DNA of 64,000 nucleotides from Thereva unica. Its lineage: Eukaryota; Arthropoda; Insecta; Diptera; Therevidae. Below the pieces are notes generated by a model, which was not told the origin of the DNA, did no database searches, and saw only the letters and a program-made list of their open reading frames with translations. Below, in pieces: positions 22,060 to 32,610 of the stretch. The stretch covers positions 162,392,393 through 162,456,392 of the forward strand of contig OX465281.1 in assembly GCA_949987705.1 (NCBI GenBank), given 5' to 3'. Numbering within the stretch: the stretch's first letter is position 1; each line of letters begins with the position of its first letter. The position numbers and the translations under genes are program-made.

Positions 22060-22380
22060 AGTAAGCTGGTGACATATGCAAGCGTACATGCATTGCATTC
22101 AGAGGTTCATAAAATTGCATGGTTTTATCCGTCCCGGCTTTCGCGCATAGCCCGAAAATCTAAGTAACGAGTGCATGCAGGGTGCATGTGTTTGTTGTGC
22201 ATACTTTTGTGTGCTATTTCGAATGCGGCATTACAGAAAAAGTTAAAAGTAGTCCGACCTTTGCGGGACATGCATTCCATTCATGGAACATTCCGTCAGG
22301 CCGCATTTGAATACACACACTTCTATATTATTTATCAACGAATTGAACGCATGTACGCTTGGATATGTCACCAGCTGTAT
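22060..22380. repeat. Inverted repeat with AGCTGGTGACATAT arms
   Basis: AGCTGGTGACATATGCAAGC (from about 22066) faces GCTTGGATATGTCACCAGCT (to about 22377), and AATGCGGC near 22221 faces GCCGCATT near 22301. Probably a decayed foldback MITE. It is flanked by repeated GCATGGATACTAC words at 22016-22043. Confidence 0.5.
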
Positions 22381-22499
22381 GCATGCTTCGCTCCCGCTAC
22401 ATTCATGATCATTAATAATTGCATCCGCATCGGCATAGACTATTCCAAACCCAGGTATTGTTTTACCAAGCAGTCCGCCAACCACATACAATGAAGCTT

Positions 22500-23854
22500 A
22501 ACCTACGCGAGCCGCTTTACCTACGCGAACGAGAGCCAGTCTACTTGAGTATGGTATTGGCACCCTTTATGGCCACCTAGCCCATTACCTGCTTACTTCG
22601 TCCCATACAATCTTTTAGGGAGCCAATTATTTTTAAAGGGAGCAAAAAAAACCTTTTTTCAAATTCTTCTTTCTATGCGTAGTTGAAAATAATTTATTTT
22701 GGCTGATTAAACCGAATTCGAAGCATAAAGTTGAAAAACCATTTTTTACAAAACTTTATATTTTCAGTCGATGTAGGGATAGTTTCAGCCCTTTACTGTT
22801 ATCCCTTATCATAAAATTTGCTTTTGAATATAAATGTTGCAAAAAATGGATTTTATTATATTGTTTTTGATTATAATTAAAATTATCGCGAAAACACTTA
22901 AAAAGGGGAATTTTTATGCATATTTAAAGGTGACATCCATATTTTAAGACTGTGGGACCCTGATTTTCGTAATCAGCGACCCAAAAAACATATCAGGAAC
23001 GGTTTTCACAACAGTGTAATGTTTTGACATAAACGATTCGTCGATTTATGCAAGTTAAAAAAAATTGCAATTTAAAAAGGGGAAAGGTCCAGCACATCTC
23101 ACCAAAGGGGAAGTGGGTGCCAACAGCACCTCACACATTTAATTCACCACTCCCTTTAAGCACCCAAACCACCGCCGAAAATTCTTCTCGTATATGCCGC
23201 TTCCAACATGTCAGTCAACTCCAAAGTGTCCGCGGCATAAGCCCGGCCAGTGACCAAACCACAAGAAAAATCTGAAATAATTCACCTCTACAGAATGGTG
23301 AATTTGTATTCCTATAATAAGATAAAGCAAAGTCCGGGCGACAACGTAGCTAACATGCCAGAAAATCTATGCAGTAAGGCAGAGTGTATTTTAGCTGTTG
23401 CATACACAGCCCCGAGTTTCTTCGTCTCTCGTACCCTTTCCCATCGTTATACGAAAGTTCTGACGATTTTTCATGTGTGAGAGCGTTACATGAATGAAAT
23501 TGATTCACTCTCATGTAAACTTTTTTAAGCAAACGTCCCTAAAGAAGTTTTACTTCAAAAATGTGGTTTCGAGAAAAACGCGTTTAAAGTTTCGACATGA
23601 CTTTTTATCATTTTCCGAAGGTTTCAGCGATACCAACCAACCTCTAAAGAATTTGTGATAGGGAAAATGATGTGTGCAGAGTGAAACTCAAAAGAAAAAC
23701 CTAGTGAATCGTGAATGGATGTATGACTTGAAGGGAGTAATGTGTATGTCAGACTCATCTTAAGAAAACAGATTGTTTGAAATTTGAAAGTTGAAATATA
23801 AATAATCCTTGGGTTTATTATTTTTAGAAACAACCCTGAAGACAAGCGACAAAG
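22500..23854. other. Unassigned stretch without a supported gene
   Basis: Open frames here are short and overlap one another on both strands. Words such as CCTACGCGA recur at 22501 and 22522. No repeat end or gene signature is recognised. Confidence 0.4.
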
Positions 23855-24223
23855 ATGTGGTGTCAACGCGATCTTGTGGCAGTTATGTGCTTTATGATGA
23901 GCGCCCGGGACATTGAAAGAGCCATCTTGATGGTCCTGGCTGAGGACTTCAACCACGCCGAAATGCAGGAACTAAAAAGAATAATGAGGGAGAATGACAA
24001 AAAACGGTTGGAAGAACTGACACCAACCACCATCATAAAAGAAGCCCCGACAAACCAACAGATCCCAAAAGCAACGGTGAAGAGGAAGTTGAGAGCAACC
24101 GAACTTGAATTATTATACCAATCATTGAAGGAACAACTGAGTGTAATAATAAATCCGTTTTTAGAGAGTAAAATAAAAATGTTTAACAAGTACCATATTG
24201 TTTTTATTATGATCACTCCCTAG
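23855..24223 (+). CDS. Hypothetical 122-aa charged protein, function unknown
   Basis: I do not recognise this gene. The frame is preceded by TTATTATTTTTAG, an acceptable splice acceptor, so it could be a 3' exon. The middle (about residues 17-50) is helical and charged (ARDIERAILMVLAEDF, then EMQELKRIMRENDKKRLEEL), then a proline/threonine-rich linker and a basic helix (KRKLRATELELLYQSLKEQL). The last 15 residues are hydrophobic and may be incidental. An AATAAA word at 24172 lies inside the frame. There are no neighbours of known function, only repeats, and the frame could be a repeat relic. A coding-potential test and RNA evidence would decide. Confidence 0.3.
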   Translation: MWCQRDLVAVMCFMMSARDIERAILMVLAEDFNHAEMQELKRIMRENDKKRLEELTPTTIIKEAPTNQQIPKATVKRKLRATELELLYQSLKEQLSVIINPFLESKIKMFNKYHIVFIMITP

Positions 24224-24299
24224 TCGTTTTTCAGGTTTCGCTTTGAGCTCCTATAGGAACCAATGCTTGCATGCTTGCAGAGTGAAAGTTCCACCACAA

Positions 24300-24640
24300 C
24301 GGCCCATTAGTGCGTAGAGATAAATGACCACTCGTCAGCTTTGCCAAGAAAGGATAGACGACCAAATCAGGCGAAGGAAATGGAATTGGGTTGGCCACAC
24401 CTTGCGACGCGATAACGAAAATCTAGCCAAACAGGCCCTTGACTGGAACCCGCAAGGATCCCGTCGAGTTGGAAGACCTAGAACAACGTGGAGGAGAACC
24501 CTACTAGCAGAGGCCGCAACAACTGGGAGATCCTGGTCAGAGCTGAGAGCTGTCGCGCAAAACAGAGTCCGCTGGAGGGCAACTGTTTCCGCCCTATGTC
24601 CCATGAGGGATTAAAGGGGCACAAAGAAGAAGAAGAAGTC
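24300..24640 (+). mobile_element. RTE-type LINE, 5'-truncated 3' end
   Basis: The last 97 codons of a LINE reverse-transcriptase ORF (24324-24614) followed by a short 3' end and a GAAGAAGAAGAAG tail. Extreme 5' truncation and a simple-repeat tail in place of poly(A) are typical of RTE elements. Confidence 0.75.
24324..24614 (+). pseudogene. C-terminal end of RTE-type LINE ORF2
   Basis: Reads RRRKWNWVGHTLRRD, ALDWNPQGSRRVGRPRTTW and RAVAQNRVRWRATVSALCP, the well-conserved tail of RTE-like ORF2 proteins after the reverse transcriptase. No catalytic part remains. It may be the same LINE type as the endonuclease piece at 1-1485, but the two do not overlap, so this cannot be tested here. Confidence 0.8.
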
Positions 24641-24779
24641 AGCTTTGCAGTCATGCGCACTTTCCACTCCACACCTGTCGATTCCCCACAGACAAACCAA
24701 GTCCCTCGCCGCACCTGCAAACCAAACTAGAGGCCACCGTGTCGGACGATAGCTTCCGCCACAGCATAATCTATTACCT

Positions 24780-24915
24780 ACCAGCCCCCACCGGGTCCCC
24801 AGCCGAGTCCCCAGCCCAGCCCGGCCCCACCGAGTCCCTAGCCGAGCCCGGCCCCACCGAGTCCCAAGCCGAGCCCGGCCCAAACCGAGCCCGGCCCCAC
24901 CGAGTCCCAAGCCAC
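24780..24915 (+). repeat. GC-rich minisatellite, about 27-bp unit
   Basis: The unit contains AGTCCCNAGCCGAGCCCGGC and CCCCACCG and is repeated about four times, with one unit shortened. It stands out from the AT-rich surroundings. The plus frame reads PTESxAEPG repeats, but nothing else supports a gene. Confidence 0.85.
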
Positions 24916-25039
24916 CGACCGACCCTGACACAGGTCCCGCCCAAGCAAACCAGTCCCACGGTCGTAGACCCCGTGACCTAGATCCATGGCCACCAACAGG
25001 TGATTGATTGATGGCCTTGACCCAGATTCGATGGGCGGT

Positions 25040-25380
25040 GACCTTGACATGGTTTATAGAGTTAACCCTTCTAGCACAGAAGGCGCACTTTTCAGCAAAG
25101 CATGAGAATCTATATATACATACACATACACATACATATATATATATACATATATGTATATATAGAGTTTCCCTTCTATTACAGGAGGCGCACTTCCCAG
25201 CAAGGCTGAGAAAAATTTACCACAGATTTTGTGGCTCTGCTGAGGCATGCAAACATATAACAATAAATAACGAATTAAACCTTCTAGCTCAGAAGGGCTG
25301 AGAAACATTTACCACTGTCGTGGCTCAGCTGAGACATGCAAACATAAAAATTAAAAGCATGAAAGATCAAAAACATCAAA
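25040..25380. repeat. Degenerate three-fold repeat with TA/CA simple sequence
   Basis: CTTCTAGCACAGAAGGCGCACTT (25067), CTTCTATTACAGGAGGCGCACTT (25171) and CTTCTAGCTCAGAAGGGCTGAG (25282) start three related units; the second and third continue with AAATTTACCAC and GAGRCATGCAAACATA. A TACACATA simple repeat lies at 25112-25162. It may be the 3' repeat of the LINE that follows. Confidence 0.6.
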
Positions 25381-25502
25381 CAGAGAAGCGTGCAACTAAA
25401 AGGGAGTGGGGCACGCAGGGAGTCATGCCACATTGAGAAGGGTCCTTTTGAGGACAACTTCACTAGTTAGCAAGCTAAACACATTCCTATTGTTGTTAGT
25501 AT
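25381..25502 (-). other. 3' untranslated region of the CR1/Jockey-type LINE
   Basis: Follows the ORF2 stop at 25503 on the minus strand. Non-coding; no poly(A) signal recognised. Confidence 0.4.
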
Positions 25503-28031
25503 TTATAAGCATGCGATTAACGGGTTCGAACATGCCATAATTGGTGTAGAGGAATTAATGTGCAAGAGAGGTTCACCTCTCAGGTTGTAGTTATTCACTC
25601 TAAATGACGCGCGGCTTCTTAAGAAACCAGAGTCCACCTTGTCATTCATCAGTCGATGAACGAATATAACGTCAGCGACCTCACGGCGCTTATGGAGAGA
25701 GCTTAAGTTGAGCAATTTAAGTCTGTTCTCATAAGGCGGAAGAGCAAGTGGGTCGTCCCACGGGAGGTGGCTGAGTGCAAACCGGACGAACTTCCTTTGA
25801 ACCGATTCGATTTTACTAACATGGGAGGAGTAGTAAGGAGACCATACCTGGGAAGCGTAGTCAATCAAAGGCCTAACCAAAGATATGTACAGGTGTTTAG
25901 TGATGAGGGGGTTGTTGAACTCTTTGGACCATCTTTTTATAAATCCCAGGACTGAATTGCCCTTAGAGGAGATATAATTGATGTGGGTGGAGAAATCCAA
26001 CTTACTTTCTAACCTAACCCCAAGATCAATTACAGATTCAGTACGGGAGACCCTGTTGTCAAGGAAAGTATAGTCATAAGTTATAACATCACGTTTCCTA
26101 CAAAAAGTCATGATCTCGCATTTACTAATATTAAGTACAAGGTTGTTGTTGGAACACCAAGAATAGAAGGTGTTTAGATCTGCTTGCAGAAGTTTGCAAT
26201 CCTCTATACTCTTTATGTGGCGATACAGTTTGATGTCATCAGCGTAAATAAGGATTTTACAGTGCCTTAGCAGGGTAACAATATCGTCAATTGATAAAAT
26301 AAAAAGAAGAGGGCCAAGATGACTGCCTTGCGGGACTCCAGAGGACGCTTCGATGTTCTTCGATTTGACTCCGCGGAATAGAACCTGGTAGGTTCTATCA
26401 GCTAAGTACGACTGGAACCAATCCACAAGGGCATGCGGAAAGCCTAATTTCTTTAGTTTAAGAACTATAATAGAGTGGGAGAGCTTGTCGAAAGCCTTAC
26501 TAAAATCTGTATAGACACAGTCAGTTTGGCAGCCAGTGACAAAGCCTCTAATTGTGTGTGAAGAGAACTCCAGTAAATTAGTAGTAGTGGAACGGGCTGC
26601 AAGAAAACCATGTTGGTTTGTTGAGATAAGCCTCTTGCAGATAGGGGCGATAGCAGAATAAATAATAGATTCGAAGAGTTTTGGTATAGACGATAACTTC
26701 GCAATTGGCCTATAATTAGATATTTCGTTTTTACAGCCTTTCTTATGGACAGGTATTATAAAAGAGTTCTTCCATAAGGTTGGGAAGCGCCCTTTATTTA
26801 GGGATTTTTGAAATAAACATAGTAGAGGAGACAGTAGGGCCTCTGCACAGGATTATAGAACAGCTGGAGGGACTCCATCAGGGCCGGACGAAAAATCCTG
26901 TGGAAGTTCATTTATATGTTTTGAGATATCATCCCTGGTTATAGATAGGGAAAAGTTTTGAGCCGTTTGGATTGCATTGATATGTCGAAAATTGTCTACA
27001 TCTGGCTGGAATACGGGGGACGAGAAAGATTTGAGGAAGAACGATGCAAAATTGTCACAAATTTCGGCTGAATTAGAACTAAGGGAGTTCTCGTATTGCA
27101 TGGTGTAAGGGTAATTATCAACTTTTTTCTTTGTGTTGATAAATTGAAAGAATGCTCTGGGATCACCATACATTTTACCTTCCCTGTTTCTGAGGTATTC
27201 CTTATAGAGGATTTTGGAGAGAGCATGAAATTGGTCATAGCAATTGAGAAATGCATCGAAACTCGCAGTGTCTTTCTTCTTCAGGTAGGTTTTCCAGAGT
27301 TTATTCTTCAGGTTTTTGGTACGTCTCAACTCGTTGTTGTACCACGGTGGGGATGATCTGGACGACTTTAACGGCTCTATAGGTACACAGGATGCGAAAG
27401 TTTCATACAGGACGGAATAAAATCTTGCTACATCGATATCCAGCTCATTATGTGAGAGCAACCAACTGAAGTCGACTTCAGTGAGCTTGGATGACAATTC
27501 CTCAAGGTTGGCTTTTTTAAAGTTGAAGGTAAAGGTTGACTCCTCTGGGATTGGCTTATTGTTAAAGACAGAACAATAGCTCAGTAGGAGAGGAGGGTGA
27601 TAATTATCGACAGGTGACAAGACAATTGAGCTAGGCTCAACATTCATGTTGTCTGAGTCGGAAAAGAATACAAGATCTAACCGCCTTCCTAAAATATTAT
27701 TCACACCACTCATTTGGCTCAGGCCGCATGAGAATAGGGAATTCAGAAAGCTGGACTCCCTAAAATTAAGGTTGTTTTCAGGGAGGTAGTTATCGTCGTC
27801 ATCACAAGATACCCATTGAACATTGGGTAAATTAAAATCACCTAAAAGTAGGATTTCGTCTTTAGAATCCATCATATCCTGGATATGATTAATGCAGGAA
27901 ATTAGGATATCATAAAGGTTATGACCTTCATCGTCAAGAGCGCTGAGCATATCGGGTGGGATGTAACAGCAGATCAAGAACAGGTTATTGTGGGCAAGAG
28001 AGACTTTAAGAGCGAGAAGCTCAATGTCCAA
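25503..28031 (-). pseudogene. CR1/Jockey-group LINE ORF2: endonuclease and reverse transcriptase, one nonsense codon
   Basis: One reading frame from 28031 to 25503 with a single in-frame TAA at 26853-26855. The first part is an AP-endonuclease lacking its first strands: CCYIPPD, LLGDFNLPNVQW, GRRLDLVFF. Then comes the linker and a reverse transcriptase with FSSGPDGVPP, SNYRPIAKLSSIPKLFE, TDFSKAFDKLSH, SSGVPQGSHLGPLLFIL and the catalytic YADDIKLY box near 26240. The C-terminus holds LVRPLIDYASQVWSPYY. The element is 5'-truncated near 28050. Apart from the stop the protein is intact, so the copy is fairly young. The exact clade needs a tree. Confidence 0.88.
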
Positions 28032-28095
28032 AGAGGCTCAACCGCCGCCATACCTACTACCTTTTGTTGTTATTCCTAAATAACAAATATAAAGT

Positions 28096-28098
<3 letters not shown>
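28032..28098. other. Junction of the truncated LINE
   Basis: Short AT-rich flank between the 5' truncation point of the LINE and an (AT)n array. No feature. Confidence 0.4.

Positions 28099-28134
<36 letters not shown>
28099..28134. repeat. (AT)n microsatellite
   Basis: An AT run preceding the Helitron 3' end at 28135. Confidence 0.95.
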
Positions 28135-28135
<1 letters not shown>

Positions 28136-28284
28136 TAGCTGGGACCCGGTGCGCCTACGCTGCACCCATAAGTCAATAGTAAACAATAAAAACCATCCAT
28201 TGACTGAATATTTTTCGAGATATGAATTTTACACAGATGAAATGCCTCAAAGAACATGGGTCTTGCGTTGGCCGCCATGAATCG
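28135..28284 (-). mobile_element. 3'-terminal fragment of the minisatellite Helitron, copy 4
   Basis: The minus strand ends GGGTCCCAGCTAG at 28135, nearly identical to copies 1 and 3 for 150 bp, and stops at CATGAATCGG, just before the 128-bp array would begin. A SINE starts there. Confidence 0.9.
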
Positions 28285-28752
28285 GGGGCCTCGCTAGCCT
28301 AGGGGGTAAGGCGTCTGGCTACTATCCGAAAGGTTCCGGGTTCGAATCCCGGCCAGCCCCACGGTCCTTCGCCTTTTCCACTTTCCCACTTACATAACTT
28401 TCCTTCTTTCTTCTTCTCTCTTTACATTCCTGATTCCTCCTGTCATAGCCTTCCTTAGCCCTTCCCCGCTCCACCAAAGCGCATGTCATCGGTTGGTTGA
28501 TGAGATTCAACTCGTTTCAGGAGGCATAACACTCCAGCGAGTTGTTTCTCGATGCCCCGATGTCAAAGTCGCACTAGTAATGGTTGGAAGTAGGTGCACT
28601 AAAAATATCGCGGGTGGGTTGTGGCAGTTCCTTCCTTCCCCGACTAGAGCTGCTGTTCGACATTGCACTCTATACGAATAAAATAGATTGTCGACAGTAT
28701 AAAGGGCCTTTCCTGAGACTCTAGTCTTTCACATAAAAAAAAAAAAAAAAAA
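28285..28752 (+). mobile_element. tRNA-derived SINE with poly(A) tail
   Basis: The head folds like a tRNA: a GCC...GGC D-stem, the box GTCTGGCTACTATCC, and a perfect T-arm CCGGG-TTCGAAT-CCCGG; the acceptor ends GGGGC and GCCCC pair. A 390-bp unrelated body follows and ends in 18 A residues. An internal pol III promoter plus tail is the SINE pattern. The loop would give anticodon ACT, unusual for a working tRNA, so it is not a tRNA gene. It sits exactly between the Helitron fragment and DNA-transposon copy D. Confidence 0.82.
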
Positions 28753-29937
28753 CATAAAATGAGTAACAGATTAAAGCATTTTATTACCACTGATGAAAAA
28801 AAAGGAAGATCATGACGTCTATGCAGATAATGATGTTGAGCCATATAAAATATCTAGGGAATTAGTTAAACGTATTCCATTAAAACTTGAAGAAATTCAG
28901 GAATTTATAAGAAACCCGTAAAATACTCAATCACCACGATGAACACATTCGATTTTTTTCAACGGTTTAACATTTCAACGGACTTCCAATATCTCCCACC
29001 AGATAAATGGAGTTATAATATTAATTATAATCAAGCATTCACCCTTCTTCATTAATTAAGAACTGTTAACGACACAGCTGAAAGAAGTGTGAAGTTATTC
29101 GAAGAATATAATAAAGAATTGAGTAAAGACGAACACAATAAACAAAACTTATTACAAATTCTAATTGATTACAAAAAAATGCGTTATTAAAGCAACTACT
29201 GCCTGAGTAATTTCAATTTTAATAATTTTGTTTGTATATTGTATATTACACTATTGAAGTACAGTTTATGCCTTTTATTAGCTATAATATTCATCGTACA
29301 AAAACGTTATAACCCGATTTGAACTGGTAAAGTAAGTTGAATAAGTTAACTATGTTAAATTAGCTTTCGTAAATTTATATTGTTGTTTCAACTGATATTA
29401 TTGTTAAATATTACGAAATATGATAAAAAGACGCTTTTTCATAACACGCATGGGTGTTATAGAGTCCCGTGTAGATTGTTTGCTAAGTGAGGATCACTGA
29501 TCGTACACGTACCTATGCACGATCAAAGATTAACAGAAAAGCACAATGCGAAGGCTGCGGTAATTAGTGGGCCCTAGTGCAGTTTCTCTTTGAACTGATT
29601 TTTTTCCCTTATAAAGACTGTGCTTTTTATTTCATAGCTTTATTATTTGTAAACTGATCTTTATGATTTTGATCATTTTAGAAAGGTAATAATCTGTAGA
29701 ATGGGTAAAAAATATTAATTGACCCATTTAGGGCTGATAAAATGGTAATAAGGGTTGAACAAAGTGAAAAAAGGTAAAAAATCATTATTTTTTAAGATTT
29801 CGTTCGCGACCTCTAAATCTTTTCCGATTTGCCTAAAATTTTAAATTTCTTAGTTTTTTGCCTATTCGCATATTTCTAGGGGGTGAGACTTAGAATCTTA
29901 GCAATTTTTTTCTCTCCATACAAGAGAGGGCCACCCT
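28750..29937 (+). mobile_element. DNA transposon of the AGGGTGGCC family, 3' 40% (copy D)
   Basis: Matches the first 1.2 kb of copy B on the opposite strand and ends CAAGAGAGGGCCACCCT at 29937. It begins in AAACAT, the same word in which copy A breaks off at 10364. The reading ATDEKKEDHD-like acidic stretch and VKRIPLKLEEIQEFIRNP (28790-28920) is the C-terminus of the transposase-like protein. Confidence 0.82.
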
Positions 29938-29960
29938 AATATATATATATATATATATAT
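29938..29960. repeat. (AT)n microsatellite
   Basis: A short AT run between copy D and the GGGTCTTTCTC element. Confidence 0.95.
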
Positions 29961-31554
29961 GGGTCTTTCTCTACTAAATGGAAAATCGCTGTCCTCAGTA
30001 TTTTTAATGCCTTACATATTTTATTTTTAAATAAAATTTGTTCCAAATAATATAATTTTGACTGTTCTTAATGAATATCATATCATATTAATTGTATTAT
30101 TTCATAATTGTATTACTTTTGCCCTCCAACTCCTCGAAAAATCATTACCCTGGCGTGTCCCAAACCCAATATTGCAGGTTAAAATAACTTTTTAAATATA
30201 ATTATTAGAGTGAGGATATTAACATAGGCATGATAAAAACTAGAAAAACTTATTTATACTAATAGTGCTTAAATTGCAGTCAGGTTGTATTTTAGTTAGG
30301 AAAAAATGGCACCTAAATGTTGTCTCTAAGTTTTGAAATCATTCCCCTGTCGTAAATAAAAATTGGAGCTAAATCTATTCAAAGTGAAGTGGCAACTCTT
30401 TTTTACGTTAAACGGGACTTCCCCGACATGAAAATTGTGTATATGCTAAAAAAAGCCGGCCACTGTTATTTTTGTCAGTGGCAGAAGCGGTGTTACTGTA
30501 GCTGTACGGGACAAGGGTACTTGGAATATCATTCCCCTGGTAAGTGGTCAATTCGCTATTCTTTGAAATAAGTAAATAACTTTTATATATCTTTTGTAAG
30601 CATTATGTATTGTTACAACTACAAAAAAAGATTGAAAACATATTTGGTAGTTTTAGAAATATGATCATATTTGAACAAGAAAATCATTCCCCTGTCGTCA
30701 TTCCCCTGTCAAAAAATTACACAGGTAGTCCAATCAATCTAAAATAGCCCCATGTAGGTTTTGCGTTAATTGCCAACAGGAAACAAAAAATATGGTCATA
30801 TAGGAAAAAAAATTCTAAAAGAGATAGCGTTTTCTTTTTTTGAATTTGGAATGGCGAACCTAACCTAAAAATCCCGGAAAGTATACAAAAACGCTTTTTA
30901 GCGAATAAAAGAAAAACGTGACCTCGGATAAAAAAAAATCAAATTATAAAGTTGTAGCTATTCAAATTATCTTTCGATTGATGTATATTGTATATATATA
31001 TTGTATAGTTATAGGTTAGGGCACAAAACATACAGAAAAATTGGAAAAACTGTCGAAAATCACGTTTTTTTAATTTGTTAATAACTTTTGTTTAACGCCA
31101 CTTACATATTTGTTATTTGGTACAATATTGCTTTATGCTAGCTGAAAAACTCGTGTTATTTTTGTTGCGAAATATTGACCAGTTTCCTTGAAATTTCACT
31201 TTTTGTAAAAAAATGAGTTTTTGTAAAAATGTTCCTCTTGGTCCATGGATTGTATTAGAACAACGTTCAAGGGCGCAAAATTTTCTTCAAATGTTGTACT
31301 ATCACGTACAAATAATAAAAAGTGGATTTAATATGTTTTCAATTCTCATAATGGCGCTCAAAAATGCACTAATAATGAAAAAACATAGGTTTTGTTGAAA
31401 AAACGGACTTTCTAAGTCTGTTTTTCATTATTAATATGTTTTTGAGGGCCATTTTGAGCATTGTAGGCATTTTAAATAACTTTTATTTTGTTCTACACAA
31501 AAAAAGTTTGAGGACAGATTTGTTTGGACCATTTTCCATTTAGTAGAGAAAGAC

Positions 31555-31556
<2 letters not shown>
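29961..31556. mobile_element. 1.6-kb DNA element with GGGTCTTTCTC ends
   Basis: The left end GGGTCTTTCTCTACTAAATG is mirrored by CATTTAGTAGAGAAAGACCC at 31556; a 26-bp perfect TIR continues with a looser CTGTCCTCA block. Both ends abut (AT)n, so the target is probably TA. No recognisable transposase: the 60-codon frame at 30389-30571 has a cysteine cluster (CYFCQWQKRCYCSC) but no known match. The motif CATTCCCCTG recurs inside (see findings). Confidence 0.78.

Positions 31557-31616
<60 letters not shown>
31557..31616. repeat. (AT)n microsatellite
   Basis: An AT run between the GGGTCTTTCTC element and the next DNA-element end. Confidence 0.97.
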
Positions 31617-31618
<2 letters not shown>

Positions 31619-31620
31619 TT

Positions 31621-31900
31621 GGTCGCGCGGAAGAATCAGGTAACTCCATTTTCGGAAAACAGGAGAAAAACGCGTTTAACTTTTTTGATAAACTTTGCGT
31701 GTTTTTATGATGTTAATCGTTTTACGACGTATAAAAACATGAGAAAACCTTTTTTCGAATGCGAATGAAGATTTTTAGAGACATTACCCACAATTTTAGA
31801 CGCAAATACGGCTAAACGATGTCACTTGTTTTTTCAAAAAGATGTTCTTTTTGCGAAAAAACGCTGTTACTATTACTGCAATATTAATTTTTTGACCAGG
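31621..31900 (+). mobile_element. Terminal part of the GGTCGCGCGG element family
   Basis: GGTCGCGCGGAAGAATCAGG and TAACTCCATTTT match the end of the element at 50267 that belongs to the transposase pseudogene there. The rest is AT-rich and non-coding; the other end is not visible. Confidence 0.55.
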
Positions 31901-31901
31901 C

Positions 31902-32040
31902 AACGTCTTATAAATCGACGAGTATAGGAAGTCATTAGCGCAAATAGTCTGGCTATCCCCACCACTACTTAGCGATGGGAACGGGACGGGACATTTTGCG
32001 ATAATGACTTCCTATACTCATCGATTTATAAGACGTTGAC
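31902..32040. repeat. Palindrome of about 140 bp
   Basis: CAACGTCTTATAAATCGACG and the following AGTATAGGAAGTCATTA mirror TAATGACTTCCTATACT and CATCGATTTATAAGACGTTG. Arms are about 45 bp around a centre with GGGAACGGGACGGGACA. Probably a small MITE. Confidence 0.75.
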
Positions 32041-32182
32041 ACGTCAAAAACTTCAATTTGTTGACGATTGAGTGTGCGTAAGCAAATTTGCGTATCTATC
32101 GAGCGACTGTCGATTGTTTTACTGTTCATAAAGTTCTGAATGACGGAATATAAAATTTGTGTAAACTAATTGCGCTCATTCA

Positions 32183-32413
32183 ATGGATTTAATTATTAAG
32201 GAATACGGATCTCCCGTCTCCTTCAAAAGTTTATCCGTTCATGAACTTGACGATGGAGGTAAATACTAGTGATTTTTTACATTTTTTAGTTCTCGATAAA
32301 ATTTTTCATTATTTAAATTTTTAGAAATTGAACTACCTCACATCGAAGGTACTGGAGAACGCGATTTGCAAGTAGCTGATTCTGATCGCGAAACATCGGG
32401 TGATTTTCATTAA
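32183..32413 (+). CDS. Possible small two-exon gene, 54 aa, unknown function
   Basis: ATG at 32183; exon 1 to 32258, intron 32259-32324 (GTAAAT donor, TTTTTAG acceptor, 66 bp, AT-rich as insect introns are), exon 2 to the TAA at 32413. Splicing keeps one frame across both exons. The product is acidic, starting MDLIIKEYGSPVSFKSL and ending in VADSDRETSGDFH. I know no family. It stands 50 bp upstream of the decayed Helitron replication gene and could be part of that element. Evidence is the frame and splice sites only. Confidence 0.28.
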
Positions 32414-32610
32414 TGGAAAATATTAAGGGGAGGTCCAAACCAAAAATGGTGAATATTGAGAAAAAATAATCAAGAGATTGAGATCGGAAATGAATTCATT
32501 GTACCATATTGCCCGCTGCTATCACGAATTTTCAAAACACATGCGAACGTTGAGAGTTGTCATTCGGCCAAATCAGTCAAATATTTGTGCAAGTACGTCA
32601 CAAAAGGCAC

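Noticed and set aside
28285..28360. tRNA gene at the SINE head (also 20521-20590, 48086-48160, 53463-53545)
   Set aside because: Mismatched acceptor or anticodon stems and location inside repeats; better explained as SINE or LTR modules.
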